Assembly (NCBI RefSeq): GCF_025244725.1
Contig: NZ_CP104203.1
Span: forward strand, 2,480,001-2,544,000
Reading direction: 5' to 3'
Length of the DNA: 64,000 nt
DNA from: Chryseobacterium oranimense
GTDB lineage: Bacteria; Bacteroidota; Bacteroidia; Flavobacteriales; Weeksellaceae
In this document: positions 8,438-17,929 of the stretch, in pieces
Layout of the letters: each line of letters opens with the position of its first letter
Position numbering within the stretch: position 1 is the stretch's first letter
Notes under the pieces: model-generated
Databases searched by the model: none
Told to the model about the DNA's origin: nothing
What the model saw: the letters and a program-made list of their open reading frames with translations, nothing else
Made by a program: the position numbers and the translations under genes

Positions 8438-10093
8438 ATGAAGACTAAACATCCTAAAGGCCTGCCCTTCCTCTTTTTCACAGAAATGTGGGAACGTTTC
8501 GGGTATTATCTGATTCTTGGAATCTTCGTTCTTTATGTCATTGAGCCTACCGGACTGAAAGGAGGACTTGGACTTCCGGACAAAACTGCTGATGATATTT
8601 TCGGAACCTATATCGCTTTAACTTACCTGACCCCTTTCCTTGGAGGATTTTTGGCAGACAGGGTTTTAGGCTATATTAAATCTATTTACCTGGGAGGAGT
8701 TCTGATGGCTGCAGGATATATAGGAATGGGTGTCTTCAAAGAATTACCTCTTTTTTATGGTTCACTGGCATTAATCATTATTGGAAATGGCTTCTTTAAA
8801 CCTACCATTTCTACTCTTTTAGGAAACCTTTATTCTGAAGAACCCTATAAAGCCAATAAAGACTCCGGATATAATATTTTTTACATGGGAATCAATATCG
8901 GGGCATTTATCTGTAATATTATTGCAGCCTTTATGCGTAATAAATTCGGATGGGGAGAAGCTTTTATCACTGCAGGAGTAGGAATGCTCGTTGGTCTTGT
9001 GATCTTTACGATCGGAAGAAAGCATTATATCCATGCCGCACAGATGAAACCTGTAGAAGAAGGAGATACCAAGCTTTCTGAAATTTTAATTAAAGTTTTT
9101 GTTCCTGCCATTGCTGTAGGAGCTATAGGATGGTTTGTTCCCGGAAATATTTTCGGAAGCGACAGTACAGATGCCTTTATTTTTGCCTGTGTTCCTGTTA
9201 TTTACTTTTATGCTTCCCTTTATTTTAAGGCCAAACCGGAAGAGAAACCGTCAATCGGAGCTCTGCTTTCTGTATTTCTGATCAGTATGTTCTTCTGGGC
9301 AGTTTTCAAGCAAAATGGTACGGCGCTTACAAGATGGGCCAATTATTATACGGACAGAAGTGTTCCGGCTTCTTTGGAGAAACCTCTTGAGAATATCTAT
9401 ATGGTAGACGGAAAGAGTTATGAAGACAAAGAAGTTCCCGTATACGACAACCAGTTCCAGTCTCAGAAAGACAAAGATGGAAATACCATTAAAGAAACCG
9501 GGAAAGATGTGTATTTCAAAAATATCTCCGCTGAACAGCGCGCTGCCTTAGAGAAAAACCCGGAAACGAAGGTCTACCTTTACAATACGGAATTATTCCA
9601 GTCTATCAATCCGTTCTGGGTAATTGCCTTAACACCGGTTATCGTTGGATTCTGGGCTCTATTAAGAAGAAAAGGAAAAGAACCTCTGACGCCTACAAAA
9701 ATTGTTTTGGGGTTGTTTATCTCAGGGTTATCATGCCTTGTGATGGTTCTTGCCGTAATGGCCGGGGATAACGGAGCTGTAAAAGTTTCACCATTATGGC
9801 TTGTAGCGGGTTATGGAGTCATTACCATCGGGGAATTATGCCTTTCGCCTATGGGGCTCTCTTTTGTGTCTAAACTTTCACCGGCAAGAATTACAGCTTT
9901 GATGATGGGAGGTTTCTTCCTTGCCAACTCGGTAGGAAATAAGCTTTCAGGTATCCTGGCCAGTACCTGGTACAGCTATGACAACAAGATGAATTACTTC
10001 CTTGTTAATTTCGCTTTGTTAATATTTGCTACACTTTTAGGGCTATCTATGTTAAAAAGATTAAACAGGATCATGAAGGAAAAAGGGCATTAA
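8438..10093 (+). CDS. Peptide MFS transporter (POT/PTR2 family), first of three
   Basis: The start is the ATG at 8438. An in-frame TTG at 8414 lies inside the promoter element TATTTTTG (8409-8416), so translation should begin at 8438. The 551-aa protein has the POT signature (FFTEMWERFGYY near the N-terminus, with the proton-coupling ExxER-type motif) and FFKPTISTLLG. About 12-14 hydrophobic segments are seen. A hydrophilic periplasmic insert of about 80 residues after the seventh helix contains many charged residues, as is common in flavobacterial POT proteins. The expected substrates are di- and tripeptides driven by the proton gradient. Confidence 0.93.
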   Translation: MKTKHPKGLPFLFFTEMWERFGYYLILGIFVLYVIEPTGLKGGLGLPDKTADDIFGTYIALTYLTPFLGGFLADRVLGYIKSIYLGGVLMAAGYIGMGVFKELPLFYGSLALIIIGNGFFKPTISTLLGNLYSEEPYKANKDSGYNIFYMGINIGAFICNIIAAFMRNKFGWGEAFITAGVGMLVGLVIFTIGRKHYIHAAQMKPVEEGDTKLSEILIKVFVPAIAVGAIGWFVPGNIFGSDSTDAFIFACVPVIYFYASLYFKAKPEEKPSIGALLSVFLISMFFWAVFKQNGTALTRWANYYTDRSVPASLEKPLENIYMVDGKSYEDKEVPVYDNQFQSQKDKDGNTIKETGKDVYFKNISAEQRAALEKNPETKVYLYNTELFQSINPFWVIALTPVIVGFWALLRRKGKEPLTPTKIVLGLFISGLSCLVMVLAVMAGDNGAVKVSPLWLVAGYGVITIGELCLSPMGLSFVSKLSPARITALMMGGFFLANSVGNKLSGILASTWYSYDNKMNYFLVNFALLIFATLLGLSMLKRLNRIMKEKGH

Positions 10094-10119
10094 TCCTTAT
10101 TTATCATAAAGAATATCAG

Positions 10120-10147
10120 GCTGCAGAATCATTCTGCAGCTTTTTTA
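10120..10147 (+). terminator. Intrinsic terminator
   Basis: Hairpin GCTGCAGA-ATCAT-TCTGCAGC followed by TTTTTT. It lies between the first and second POT genes and separates their transcription. Confidence 0.85.
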
Positions 10148-10168
10148 TTTAAATATAAAATTAAAACC

Positions 10169-10198
10169 TTGCCAAAAACCTAAAAAAAACTATATTTG
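10169..10198 (+). promoter_or_regulatory. Bacteroidetes-type promoter for the second POT gene
   Basis: TTG at 10169-10171, 19-nt spacer, TATATTTG at 10191-10198. The -7 box overlaps a possible TTG start codon at 10196, so the ATG at 10226 is the more credible start. Confidence 0.75.
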
Positions 10199-10225
10199 TC
10201 AGTCTTAACAAAAATTAACAATAGA

Positions 10226-11980
10226 ATGGATAATACTGAAGCATTAAGTCCGAAACCGGATGAATTTGTAGAGAACAAGAATTCAAGGCATCCAAAAGGA
10301 TTGTGGGTTCTTTTCGGAACAGAAATGTGGGAGCGTTTCAACTTTTATGGGATGAGAGCCCTTTTGACGCTCTTTATGGTAAATTCCTTATTAATAAAAG
10401 AAGCGGATGCGGCAATCATTTACGGTGGATTTTTAGCTTTATGTTATTTAACGCCTCTTTTAGGAGGTTTTATTGCAGATAAATATATCGGAAACAGAAA
10501 TGCCATCTTAATCGGTGGATCTTTAATGGCAATTGGCCAGTTTCTACTGTTTATCAGTGCTTCTACTTTCTCTGCCGATCTTGGCAGCTCTAAAATGATT
10601 ATGTGGCTGGCTTTATTCGTTATCATCTTCGGTAATGGATTTTTCAAACCTAATATTTCCTCAATGGTGGGAAGCCTTTATCCTAAGCAGGAAAAATCTA
10701 AATTAGATTCTGCTTTCACCATTTTCTATATGGGGATCAATATCGGAGCATTCCTTGGACAATTTATCTGCCCGTACGTAGGAGATGTGAAAGATGCTAC
10801 CACAGGAGTAAGAGATATTTTTGCTTTCAAATGGGGATTCTTAGCAGCTTCAATTGCTATGGTAATTGGTACGGTAACATTCTTTATCCTTAAAAATAAA
10901 TATGTGGTAACGCCTGAAGGAAGACCTATCGGTGGATTGCCAAAACATAATACAAATGCAGATTTTGAAGAAGGAGAAACTCAGACTGCAAAATTCTCCG
11001 GAACATCTTTAGGAATTACAGGGCTTATCTTCGTAGTTTTATTCTTCGCTTTCAGGTATTTACTTGTAGGAGAATTCGGATTTAACTCTGTAGAGATGGG
11101 ACAAATGATTAAAGGAATTATTTATCCTTTCATTTATGCAGCCGGTATTTCCCTGGCATTCCTGATCATGACTTCTGCTGAAAATAAAGTGGAAAGACAG
11201 AGAATCTGGGTAATTTATATTGTATCTTTCTTTATTATTTTCTTCTGGGCAGCTTTCGAGCAGGCAGGATCTTCATTAACGTTCATCGCAGATAACCAGA
11301 CAGACAGAAACATCTTCGGGTGGAATATGCCGCCTTCAATGGTTCAGATCTTTAATGGTATCTTCGTAGTTCTGTTAGCAGTTCCGTTCAGTTTAACGTG
11401 GGATAAGCTAAGAGCAAAAGGAAAAGAGCCGGTATCTCCTTTCAAACAGGCGATGGGTCTGGCATTAATCGCTCTTTCTTACTTCATCATTGCACACAAT
11501 GTAAAAGATCTTGGAAATTCAGGATTATTGGCTATTAAATGGTTAATGCTTCTATACTTCATTCAGACTTGTGGTGAGCTTTGCTTATCTCCAATCGGTC
11601 TTTCATTGGTTGGTAAACTGGCTCCAAAAAGATTTGCATCCCTATTATACGGTGTTTTCTTTATTTCCAATGCTGCGGGTTATGCCCTTGCAGGTTCTTT
11701 GGGAGCTCTTATCCCTGCAACAGGTGATAAATTTAAGAAAGCAGAAGAAATCGGAGTCAACCTTCAGGATGTCTTAGATAAAAAAGTAACCCTTACTGCT
11801 GATCAGACAGCAGCATTTGAAAAGGCTCAGCTACCATTGCACAATCCTACATTTGCAGGATTTGAGATCCACAACCTATTTGAATTCTTTATGGTATTCG
11901 TAGTACTTTGTGGTATCGCATCTGTTATTTTGGCGTTCCTTTCTCCAATCTTAAAGAAAATGATGCACGGTGTGAAATAA
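10226..11980 (+). CDS. Peptide MFS transporter (POT/PTR2 family), second of three
   Basis: This 584-aa protein starts at the ATG at 10226, chosen because the promoter -7 box ends at 10198. It carries GTEMWERFNFYGMRALL at the N-terminus, FFKPNISSMVGSLY and a helix with WAAFEQAGSSLTF, all POT hallmarks. Compared with the first POT gene it lacks the long charged mid-protein insert and has a longer C-terminal extramembrane stretch before the last helix. It likely imports di- and tripeptides. It has its own promoter and terminator, so the three paralogues can be expressed independently. Confidence 0.93.
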   Translation: MDNTEALSPKPDEFVENKNSRHPKGLWVLFGTEMWERFNFYGMRALLTLFMVNSLLIKEADAAIIYGGFLALCYLTPLLGGFIADKYIGNRNAILIGGSLMAIGQFLLFISASTFSADLGSSKMIMWLALFVIIFGNGFFKPNISSMVGSLYPKQEKSKLDSAFTIFYMGINIGAFLGQFICPYVGDVKDATTGVRDIFAFKWGFLAASIAMVIGTVTFFILKNKYVVTPEGRPIGGLPKHNTNADFEEGETQTAKFSGTSLGITGLIFVVLFFAFRYLLVGEFGFNSVEMGQMIKGIIYPFIYAAGISLAFLIMTSAENKVERQRIWVIYIVSFFIIFFWAAFEQAGSSLTFIADNQTDRNIFGWNMPPSMVQIFNGIFVVLLAVPFSLTWDKLRAKGKEPVSPFKQAMGLALIALSYFIIAHNVKDLGNSGLLAIKWLMLLYFIQTCGELCLSPIGLSLVGKLAPKRFASLLYGVFFISNAAGYALAGSLGALIPATGDKFKKAEEIGVNLQDVLDKKVTLTADQTAAFEKAQLPLHNPTFAGFEIHNLFEFFMVFVVLCGIASVILAFLSPILKKMMHGVK

Positions 11981-12001
11981 CCGCATCAATAAATATAATA
12001 A

Positions 12002-12029
12002 AACCTCTGCCAAGTCAGAGGTTTTTTTT
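12002..12029 (+). terminator. Intrinsic terminator
   Basis: Hairpin AACCTCTG-N6-CAGAGGTT followed by a T-run, 20 bp after the second POT gene and just before the nuclease gene. Confidence 0.85.
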
Positions 12030-12037
12030 ATTTTCGT

Positions 12038-13033
12038 ATGATGGAAATTTCCGAAGATTCTTTATTCCAGTCCGTAAAGGAAATCATTAGGCAGTCGCGC
12101 GAAAAAGTATTTCGGATCGCGAATTCTACTTTATTGCTTACTTATTGGCAGATAGGAAAACTGATCATGGAAGATGAACAGCAGGGAAAAGAACGTGCAG
12201 AATACGGAAAGCAAACCTTGAAAAATCTTTCTAAAAAACTTTCCCTGGAATTTGGAAAGGGTTTTGACTATACCAACCTTTCCAATATGCGTAAGTTTTA
12301 TAATGCTTTTCCAATTGTTGACACATTGTCTCTACAATTGAGCTGGTCTCATTACAGATTACTTTCCGCACAAGAAGATAAATCAAAAAGAAACTATTAT
12401 CTCAATGAAGCTGTACAAAACAACTGGAACGTAAGAGATCTGAAGAGACAGATCAATTCACTTGCTTACGAAAGAGTTCTGGAGCATAAGAAATCTCCTG
12501 CAGAAAACATCCACAGCTTATTAAAAGATCCCTATATCTTCGAATTCTTAGGTTTAACAGCAGATCAAAAAATATCAGAAAAAGAAATTGAAACTGCCAT
12601 CATTGATCATATTCAGAAATTCCTTCTGGAATTCGGAAAAGGATTCGCTTTTGTAGCCAGGCAGCAGCATATTTCCACCGATACTTCAGACTTTTATATA
12701 GACCTTGTTTTTTACAATTATATTTTAAAATGTTTTGTCATTATTGATCTTAAGACCGGAGAACTATCCCATCAGGACATCGGGCAGATCGATATGTATG
12801 TAAGAATGTATGATGATCTGAAACGTGGCGAAGGCGATAATCCTACCATTGGAATTCTGCTCTGTTCAGAAAAAGACGAAACCATCGTAAAGTATTCCGT
12901 TCTGAATGACAAAAACAACCTCTTTGCCAGCAAATACCTTCTTTACTTACCCAAAGAAGAGGAACTAAAAGAAATCATAGATCAGGACAGAATCCGTTTT
13001 GAAATGGATCAGAACAACAATAAACAACCCTAA
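12038..13033 (+). CDS. DUF1016 (YhcG-like) PD-(D/E)xK nuclease domain protein
   Basis: This is a 331-aa protein. The N-terminal half (about residues 1-160) is the DUF1016 N-terminal helical domain with a YWQIGKLI segment. The C-terminal half is the restriction-like YhcG domain with FYIDLVFYN followed by CFVIIDLKTG, giving the D...DLK catalytic pattern, and GQIDMYV. The family is predicted to cleave DNA or act in DNA repair or defence. It sits between two peptide transporter genes and only 22 bp before the third POT gene, so it may be co-transcribed with a functionally unrelated partner. This suggests an inserted accessory gene. Confidence 0.85.
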   Translation: MMEISEDSLFQSVKEIIRQSREKVFRIANSTLLLTYWQIGKLIMEDEQQGKERAEYGKQTLKNLSKKLSLEFGKGFDYTNLSNMRKFYNAFPIVDTLSLQLSWSHYRLLSAQEDKSKRNYYLNEAVQNNWNVRDLKRQINSLAYERVLEHKKSPAENIHSLLKDPYIFEFLGLTADQKISEKEIETAIIDHIQKFLLEFGKGFAFVARQQHISTDTSDFYIDLVFYNYILKCFVIIDLKTGELSHQDIGQIDMYVRMYDDLKRGEGDNPTIGILLCSEKDETIVKYSVLNDKNNLFASKYLLYLPKEEELKEIIDQDRIRFEMDQNNNKQP

Positions 13034-13055
13034 TTAAATTATATCATACCCAATT

Positions 13056-14567
13056 ATGAGCTTAACTCTAGATGAAATACAAAATTTCAAAGGAAAATAT
13101 CCCAGACAGATCTGGAGCCTTTTTTTCTCTGAAATGTGGGAACGTTTCTGTTTCTACGGAATGCGCGGAATGCTGGTTTTCTTTATGATCTCTCAGCTGA
13201 ATTTCCATGAAAAAGAAGCCAACCTTCAATACGGTGCTACCCAGGCCTTCGTATATGCCTTTACTTTCGTTGGTGGCCTTTTTGCCGATAAAATCCTTGG
13301 ATTCAGAAAATCTCTTTTCTGGGGCGGACTTCTAATGATCGTTGGAAGTTTGATCCTGGCAACCGATCCACACAAATTCTTTTTCTTAGGAATTGCATTT
13401 ACTGTAGTAGGAACAGGATTCTTTAAACCTAATATCTCATCGATGGTCGGACAGCTTTATAAGCCTAATGATTCACGTGCTGATGCCGGATTTTCTCTTT
13501 TTTATGCAGGAATTAACCTCGGTGCCTTGCTTGGTGGATATTTATGTATTGCTATTGGAAAAGGAGAAGTATTAAGTCATACTATTCCGGAAGGAATGAG
13601 ATGGAATATTGCCTTCGGACTGGCAGCAATAGTAATGGTAATCAGCCTTATCAACTTTATTTTTACCCAGAGAACACTGGGAACCATTGGTCTTCAGCCA
13701 GGACATCCTTTGGCAGAAGTAAAATCGGCTCCTATTGCAAAATGGAAAGAATACGGCGTGTATGTATTATCCCTCATTTTTGTTCCGATTATTATGACAA
13801 TGGTAGCCAAAACGGAATACACAGATTATTTTATGTGGACCATCGGCCCTTTGACATTGATCTACCTTTTCTATGAAATGTCCAAAGTAACCTCATCAGA
13901 ACGCAAAAAGCTTTGGGCAGCTTTAGTTTTCATCATTTTCTCTATTTTATTCTGGGGAATTTATGAACAAAGTGGAGGCTCATTAAGTATTTTCGCTGCC
14001 AAAAACCTTAATAAAGATCTTTTCGGACTAGATCCGAATGGGGTAAATAATTCAGGAGGAGCATTTTTCATTATTTTCCTTGCCCCGCTTATCGGACTTT
14101 TGTGGATATGGCTGAACAAAAGAAAAATTGAACCTAACACCATCGTTAAATTCGGTTTAGGATTTATTTTTCTTGGAATTGGTTACTATGTTTTATTTGC
14201 AACCAGGCTTTTTGCCGATCTTCAGGGAATAACATCATTGAACTTCTTCACACTCGCACTATTGATTATTACTCTTGGGGAACTTTGCCTTTCTCCGATC
14301 GGATTATCGATTATGACGAAGCTTTCCACCAAAAACCTACAAGGAATGATGATGGGAATGTGGTTCCTGGCTTCGGCCTACGGGCAATATGTTGCAGGAA
14401 TTATAGGAGCAGGACTTGCCACTGCCAAAGAGGGATCTACCAATTATGATGCTTTGATCACTTACACTGATGGATATAAACAATTGGGATTGTATGCGGT
14501 AATTGCCGGTGTGGTATTAATTTTGATATCTCCGTTCGTGAAAAAATTAATGCAGGATGTAAAATAA
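13056..14567 (+). CDS. Peptide MFS transporter (POT/PTR2 family), third of three
   Basis: This 503-aa integral membrane protein has FSEMWERFCFYGMRGML, FFKPNISSMVGQLY and WGIYEQSGGSLSIF, the same signatures as the two preceding transporters. It is the shortest of the three and has no large hydrophilic insertion. It starts 22 bp after the nuclease gene. No clear promoter is visible in the gap, so transcription probably begins upstream of the nuclease. Its role is proton-coupled uptake of small peptides. Confidence 0.92.
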   Translation: MSLTLDEIQNFKGKYPRQIWSLFFSEMWERFCFYGMRGMLVFFMISQLNFHEKEANLQYGATQAFVYAFTFVGGLFADKILGFRKSLFWGGLLMIVGSLILATDPHKFFFLGIAFTVVGTGFFKPNISSMVGQLYKPNDSRADAGFSLFYAGINLGALLGGYLCIAIGKGEVLSHTIPEGMRWNIAFGLAAIVMVISLINFIFTQRTLGTIGLQPGHPLAEVKSAPIAKWKEYGVYVLSLIFVPIIMTMVAKTEYTDYFMWTIGPLTLIYLFYEMSKVTSSERKKLWAALVFIIFSILFWGIYEQSGGSLSIFAAKNLNKDLFGLDPNGVNNSGGAFFIIFLAPLIGLLWIWLNKRKIEPNTIVKFGLGFIFLGIGYYVLFATRLFADLQGITSLNFFTLALLIITLGELCLSPIGLSIMTKLSTKNLQGMMMGMWFLASAYGQYVAGIIGAGLATAKEGSTNYDALITYTDGYKQLGLYAVIAGVVLILISPFVKKLMQDVK

Positions 14568-14569
14568 CG

Positions 14570-14591
14570 TAAGCAGATTATGCTTATTTTT
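14570..14591 (+). terminator. Weak intrinsic terminator
   Basis: Short hairpin TAAGCA-GATTA-TGCTTA followed by TTTTTA, between the third POT gene and the thioredoxin gene. It may allow read-through. Confidence 0.45.
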
Positions 14592-14608
14592 ATGTTAAAT
14601 ATCAAATT

Positions 14609-15142
14609 ATGAAAAAAATTATAAGCATAATACTCTTATTTTTAGTAAGCTTCAGTTTTGCCCAGGTAAAATGGATGACCATTGAAGAAGCCTTAAAAGC
14701 CCAGAAGGAAAATCCGAAAAAAATCCTGATCGACTTTTATGCAGACTGGTGCGGCCCATGCAAGATCATGGATAAAAAAACATATGGTCATGAAATCATT
14801 GCCCAGATCTTAAATGAAAATTATTATCCCGTAAAATTTAACGCTGAAGAAAAAAAATCAATTGAAGCTTTCGGAAGAACATTCTCCAATGATAATACAG
14901 AACATAAAAAGGGAAGAAATTCACTGCACGAATTTACTCAGTACATGAACGTCGGAGCAGTTCCTAGTACCGTATTTCTGGATGAAAACGGCGGACCTAT
15001 TACGATTCTTCAGGGAGAACTATCTGCCAGGGAACTGGAACCTTATTTAGAATTTATCTCTAAAGATATGTTTAAAAAGATCCGTTCCAGAGAACAGTGG
15101 GAAGATTATCAGAAGAAATTCAAATCTAAAATAAAAGATTAA
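14609..15142 (+). CDS. Secreted thioredoxin-family protein
   Basis: This is a 177-aa protein with a signal peptide (MKKIISIILLFLVSFSFAQ) and a thioredoxin fold. The redox motif is WCGPC in FYADWCGPCKIM at about residue 47. The cis-Pro loop is AVPSTVFLD. It would act in the periplasm as a disulfide reductase or isomerase. A short insert after the active-site helix (TFSNDNTEHKKGRNS) is typical of DUF255-like or thioredoxin_7 relatives. The partner is unknown. Confidence 0.88.
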   Translation: MKKIISIILLFLVSFSFAQVKWMTIEEALKAQKENPKKILIDFYADWCGPCKIMDKKTYGHEIIAQILNENYYPVKFNAEEKKSIEAFGRTFSNDNTEHKKGRNSLHEFTQYMNVGAVPSTVFLDENGGPITILQGELSARELEPYLEFISKDMFKKIRSREQWEDYQKKFKSKIKD

Positions 15143-15151
15143 ACCTTACAG

Positions 15152-15178
15152 CGGCTTTCAAATTGGAAGCCGTTTTTT
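15152..15178 (+). terminator. Intrinsic terminator
   Basis: Hairpin CGGCTTTC-AAATT-GGAAGCCG followed by TTTTTT, directly after the thioredoxin gene. Confidence 0.85.
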
Positions 15179-15243
15179 ATTTTATTTTAAAGAAAAATTT
15201 TAATCTTAGGCCTATTTTCCCGAAATTAGGGCTCATTTTTAAA

Positions 15244-17328
15244 ATGACTTTAGAAACCTCTATAGAATATGTAAAAGGAATTGGTCCTGACAGAGCCAAA
15301 CTCATCAAAGGTGTGTTGGGCCTTTCCACTGTAGAAGACCTTCTGAACTTCTACCCTATCCGTTATCTGGATAAGAATAAAGTATATAAAATTTCCCAGC
15401 TTGAGGAAAGTGCCATTGAGGTACAGCTGAAAGGAAGAATTACACAGGTCCAGGAAATACAGACCGGGAAAACGAAAAGGCTTTCTGCAAAATTCAATGA
15501 CGATACGGGAACAATGGATCTGGTATGGTTTCAGTATTCAAAATGGCTGAAAGAGCAGATTCCGGTGAACCGTGAGGTTTATATTTTCGGGAAAATCAAT
15601 GTTTTTAACCGGCAATTTTCCATGCCCCATCCTGAAATTGAAGCCGAAGAGAATAAAGAAAATGATAACCGCCTGAAACCTATCTATCCCAGTTCGGAAA
15701 AGCTTACCAAAAGAGGTTTGAATCAGAGGTTTTTCCAGAATGTTCTAAGGAATATCTGCAAGGAGATTCCCAATCTTATTGAGGAGAACTTCCCTGAATA
15801 TATGATCAAAGCATTTAAGTTTTTATCCCGGCAGCATACTTTTCTGAATATGCATTTCCCAAAGGATTTGGAACATTTTGAAAAAGCTGACAACAGGTTG
15901 AAATTTGAAGAATCATTCTTTTTCCAATTGGGTTACGCCCTCAAAAAGCTCCATCACAAAAGCCACTCACCGGGCAATCCATTTCCTGTTGTAGGGGATC
16001 ATTTTAACGATTTTTATAATCATCATATTCCCTTTGACCTTACCAATGCACAAAAGAGGGTTTTAAAGGAGATCCGTGTAGATATGAAAAGACCTATCCA
16101 GATGAACAGGCTTCTTCAGGGAGATGTAGGATCCGGGAAAACAATGGTCGCTTTGCTTACGATGCTCATTGCTATGGATAACGGCTTTCAGAGCTGTATA
16201 ATGGCTCCCACTGAAATCCTCGCCCAGCAGCATTACAACGGAATTAAAGATCTTTTAACGGAAACAGGTATTAATGTGCGCCTGCTGACAGGTTCTACCA
16301 AAACTTCGGAAAGAAAAATCATTCATGAAGAGCTGGAAAACGGAACCCTTTCCATATTGGTAGGAACACACGCTGTTCTGGAAGATAAGGTAAAATTTAA
16401 AAACCTTGGACTGGCTATCATTGATGAGCAGCACAGATTTGGTGTAGCGCAGAGAGCAAAATTATGGGCTAAGAATAAAATTCCTCCCCATATTCTGGTG
16501 ATGACCGCAACTCCTATTCCGAGGACACTGGCCATGAGCTTTTATTCTGATCTGGATGTTTCTGTGATCGATGAAATGCCTGTCGGGAGAAAACCTATCA
16601 TCACAGCACACAGACGGGAAAAAGATAGAACCTACGTGTATAATTTCTGCAGGGACGAGATCAGGAAAGGAAGACAGGTTTATTTCGTCTATCCATTGAT
16701 CGAGGAATCGGAAACTTTAGATTATAAAAACCTGATGGAAGGCCTGGATCATGTAATGAATGCGTTCTCCGATTATAATGTTACAATGCTTCACGGAAAA
16801 ATGAAGCCTGCTGAAAAGGATGCTGCAATGAATTATTTTGCCTCCGGAAAAGCAGAAATTATGGTGGCAACTACGGTTATTGAAGTAGGTGTTAATGTTC
16901 CGAATGCTTCTGTAATGGTTATAGAAAGTTCGGAAAGATTCGGGCTTTCACAGCTTCACCAGCTGCGGGGTCGTGTAGGAAGGGGTGCGGAACAAAGCTA
17001 TTGTATTCTTATGACATCAGACAAATTGTCGAAAGAAAGCAGAACCCGTATCAGGACTATGACGGAAACCAATGATGGGTTTAAGATTTCTGAAGTAGAT
17101 ATGCAGCTCCGGGGCCCGGGAGATATTTTAGGAACTCAGCAGAGCGGGGTTGTAGACTTTAAAAGACTGGATCTTGTGAATGATTCCGCCATTATCAAAA
17201 CGACAAAAAATACGGTTGATAAAATCCTGGAAGCAGATCCGCATCTGTCCATGCCGGACAATCTGATTATCAAAAATTACTATTTGAAATACTATAGGGG
17301 AAAGAATAAATGGAGTAAAATTTCATAA
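15244..17328 (+). CDS. recG: ATP-dependent DNA helicase RecG
   Basis: The start is set at the ATG at 15244 (MTLETSIEYVKGIGPDR). Upstream in-frame sequence runs through the preceding terminator. The 694-aa protein has the N-terminal wedge/OB domain, then Walker A GDVGSGKT, the DEQHR motif II, MTATPIPRTL motif III, and QLRGRVGRG motif VI. RecG unwinds branched DNA and regresses stalled forks during repair. Length and domain order are normal. It appears to be a single-gene unit. Confidence 0.96.
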   Translation: MTLETSIEYVKGIGPDRAKLIKGVLGLSTVEDLLNFYPIRYLDKNKVYKISQLEESAIEVQLKGRITQVQEIQTGKTKRLSAKFNDDTGTMDLVWFQYSKWLKEQIPVNREVYIFGKINVFNRQFSMPHPEIEAEENKENDNRLKPIYPSSEKLTKRGLNQRFFQNVLRNICKEIPNLIEENFPEYMIKAFKFLSRQHTFLNMHFPKDLEHFEKADNRLKFEESFFFQLGYALKKLHHKSHSPGNPFPVVGDHFNDFYNHHIPFDLTNAQKRVLKEIRVDMKRPIQMNRLLQGDVGSGKTMVALLTMLIAMDNGFQSCIMAPTEILAQQHYNGIKDLLTETGINVRLLTGSTKTSERKIIHEELENGTLSILVGTHAVLEDKVKFKNLGLAIIDEQHRFGVAQRAKLWAKNKIPPHILVMTATPIPRTLAMSFYSDLDVSVIDEMPVGRKPIITAHRREKDRTYVYNFCRDEIRKGRQVYFVYPLIEESETLDYKNLMEGLDHVMNAFSDYNVTMLHGKMKPAEKDAAMNYFASGKAEIMVATTVIEVGVNVPNASVMVIESSERFGLSQLHQLRGRVGRGAEQSYCILMTSDKLSKESRTRIRTMTETNDGFKISEVDMQLRGPGDILGTQQSGVVDFKRLDLVNDSAIIKTTKNTVDKILEADPHLSMPDNLIIKNYYLKYYRGKNKWSKIS

Positions 17329-17360
17329 AAAAACCGCGTAAAGAAAAATCTTTCCGCGGC
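17326..17360 (-). terminator. Terminator-like hairpin oriented for the minus strand
   Basis: CCGCG-T-AAAGA / TCTTT-C-CGCGG hairpin (17334-17359). The T-run lies on the minus-strand side (AAAAAAA at about 17327-17333 on the plus strand), and plus-strand transcripts leave the stem into a C-rich tract. It can fold after recG but should terminate best for transcripts coming leftward. Confidence 0.6.
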
Positions 17361-17929
17361 CCCCTTATAAAACTGTTATTTAGAAGAAATTACTTTTTTT
17401 GATCTTAAAAAATTTATTTTAATAGTAAGAACTAATATTTTGTGATTTGGTGTGAAAATATTTATATACTATTTGAATTTTTTCAGTCCTGACTATTAAA
17501 ATAAATTAAAAAAAACAAAATGAATTATTTTTCCAACTGCTTATTATAAAAACTAACTGTTCAAGTTGAAGGAGTGGGAATGAAACGAATAAATACCCTT
17601 CAACTCTCTTAAGTTTTCATGATTGTACCGTTTTGTTTAAAGATCTTCTATGCTTTATAGCTGGAAATAAATATAATTCATTTTGTTAAAACTAACATTG
17701 TGACTTATATCTTGTTCTATTTGAAATAATCTGTTTTCTTATCATCCATTGCTTTTATATATAACTAATTTGTGTTGCAATGTTTACATTTACAAAATTG
17801 ATCATATTGCGTGGATTTCTTCTTATATTATTTTAATTATTAATTATACAATTTTCACTTTTGTGTGAATAGTATATGTTAAATACAAACTTTCCTCAAA
17901 AAAAACCAACTGCTGAAAAACTTTATTCA
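17360..17929. other. 570-bp AT-rich gap without a gene
   Basis: No open reading frame of note and no good promoter box on either strand. One 8-bp inverted repeat, GTTGAAGG/CCTTCAAC with a 24-nt loop, occurs at 17565-17604. It may be 3' untranslated sequence of the receiver gene, because the next minus-oriented terminator is at 17334. Confidence 0.4.
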
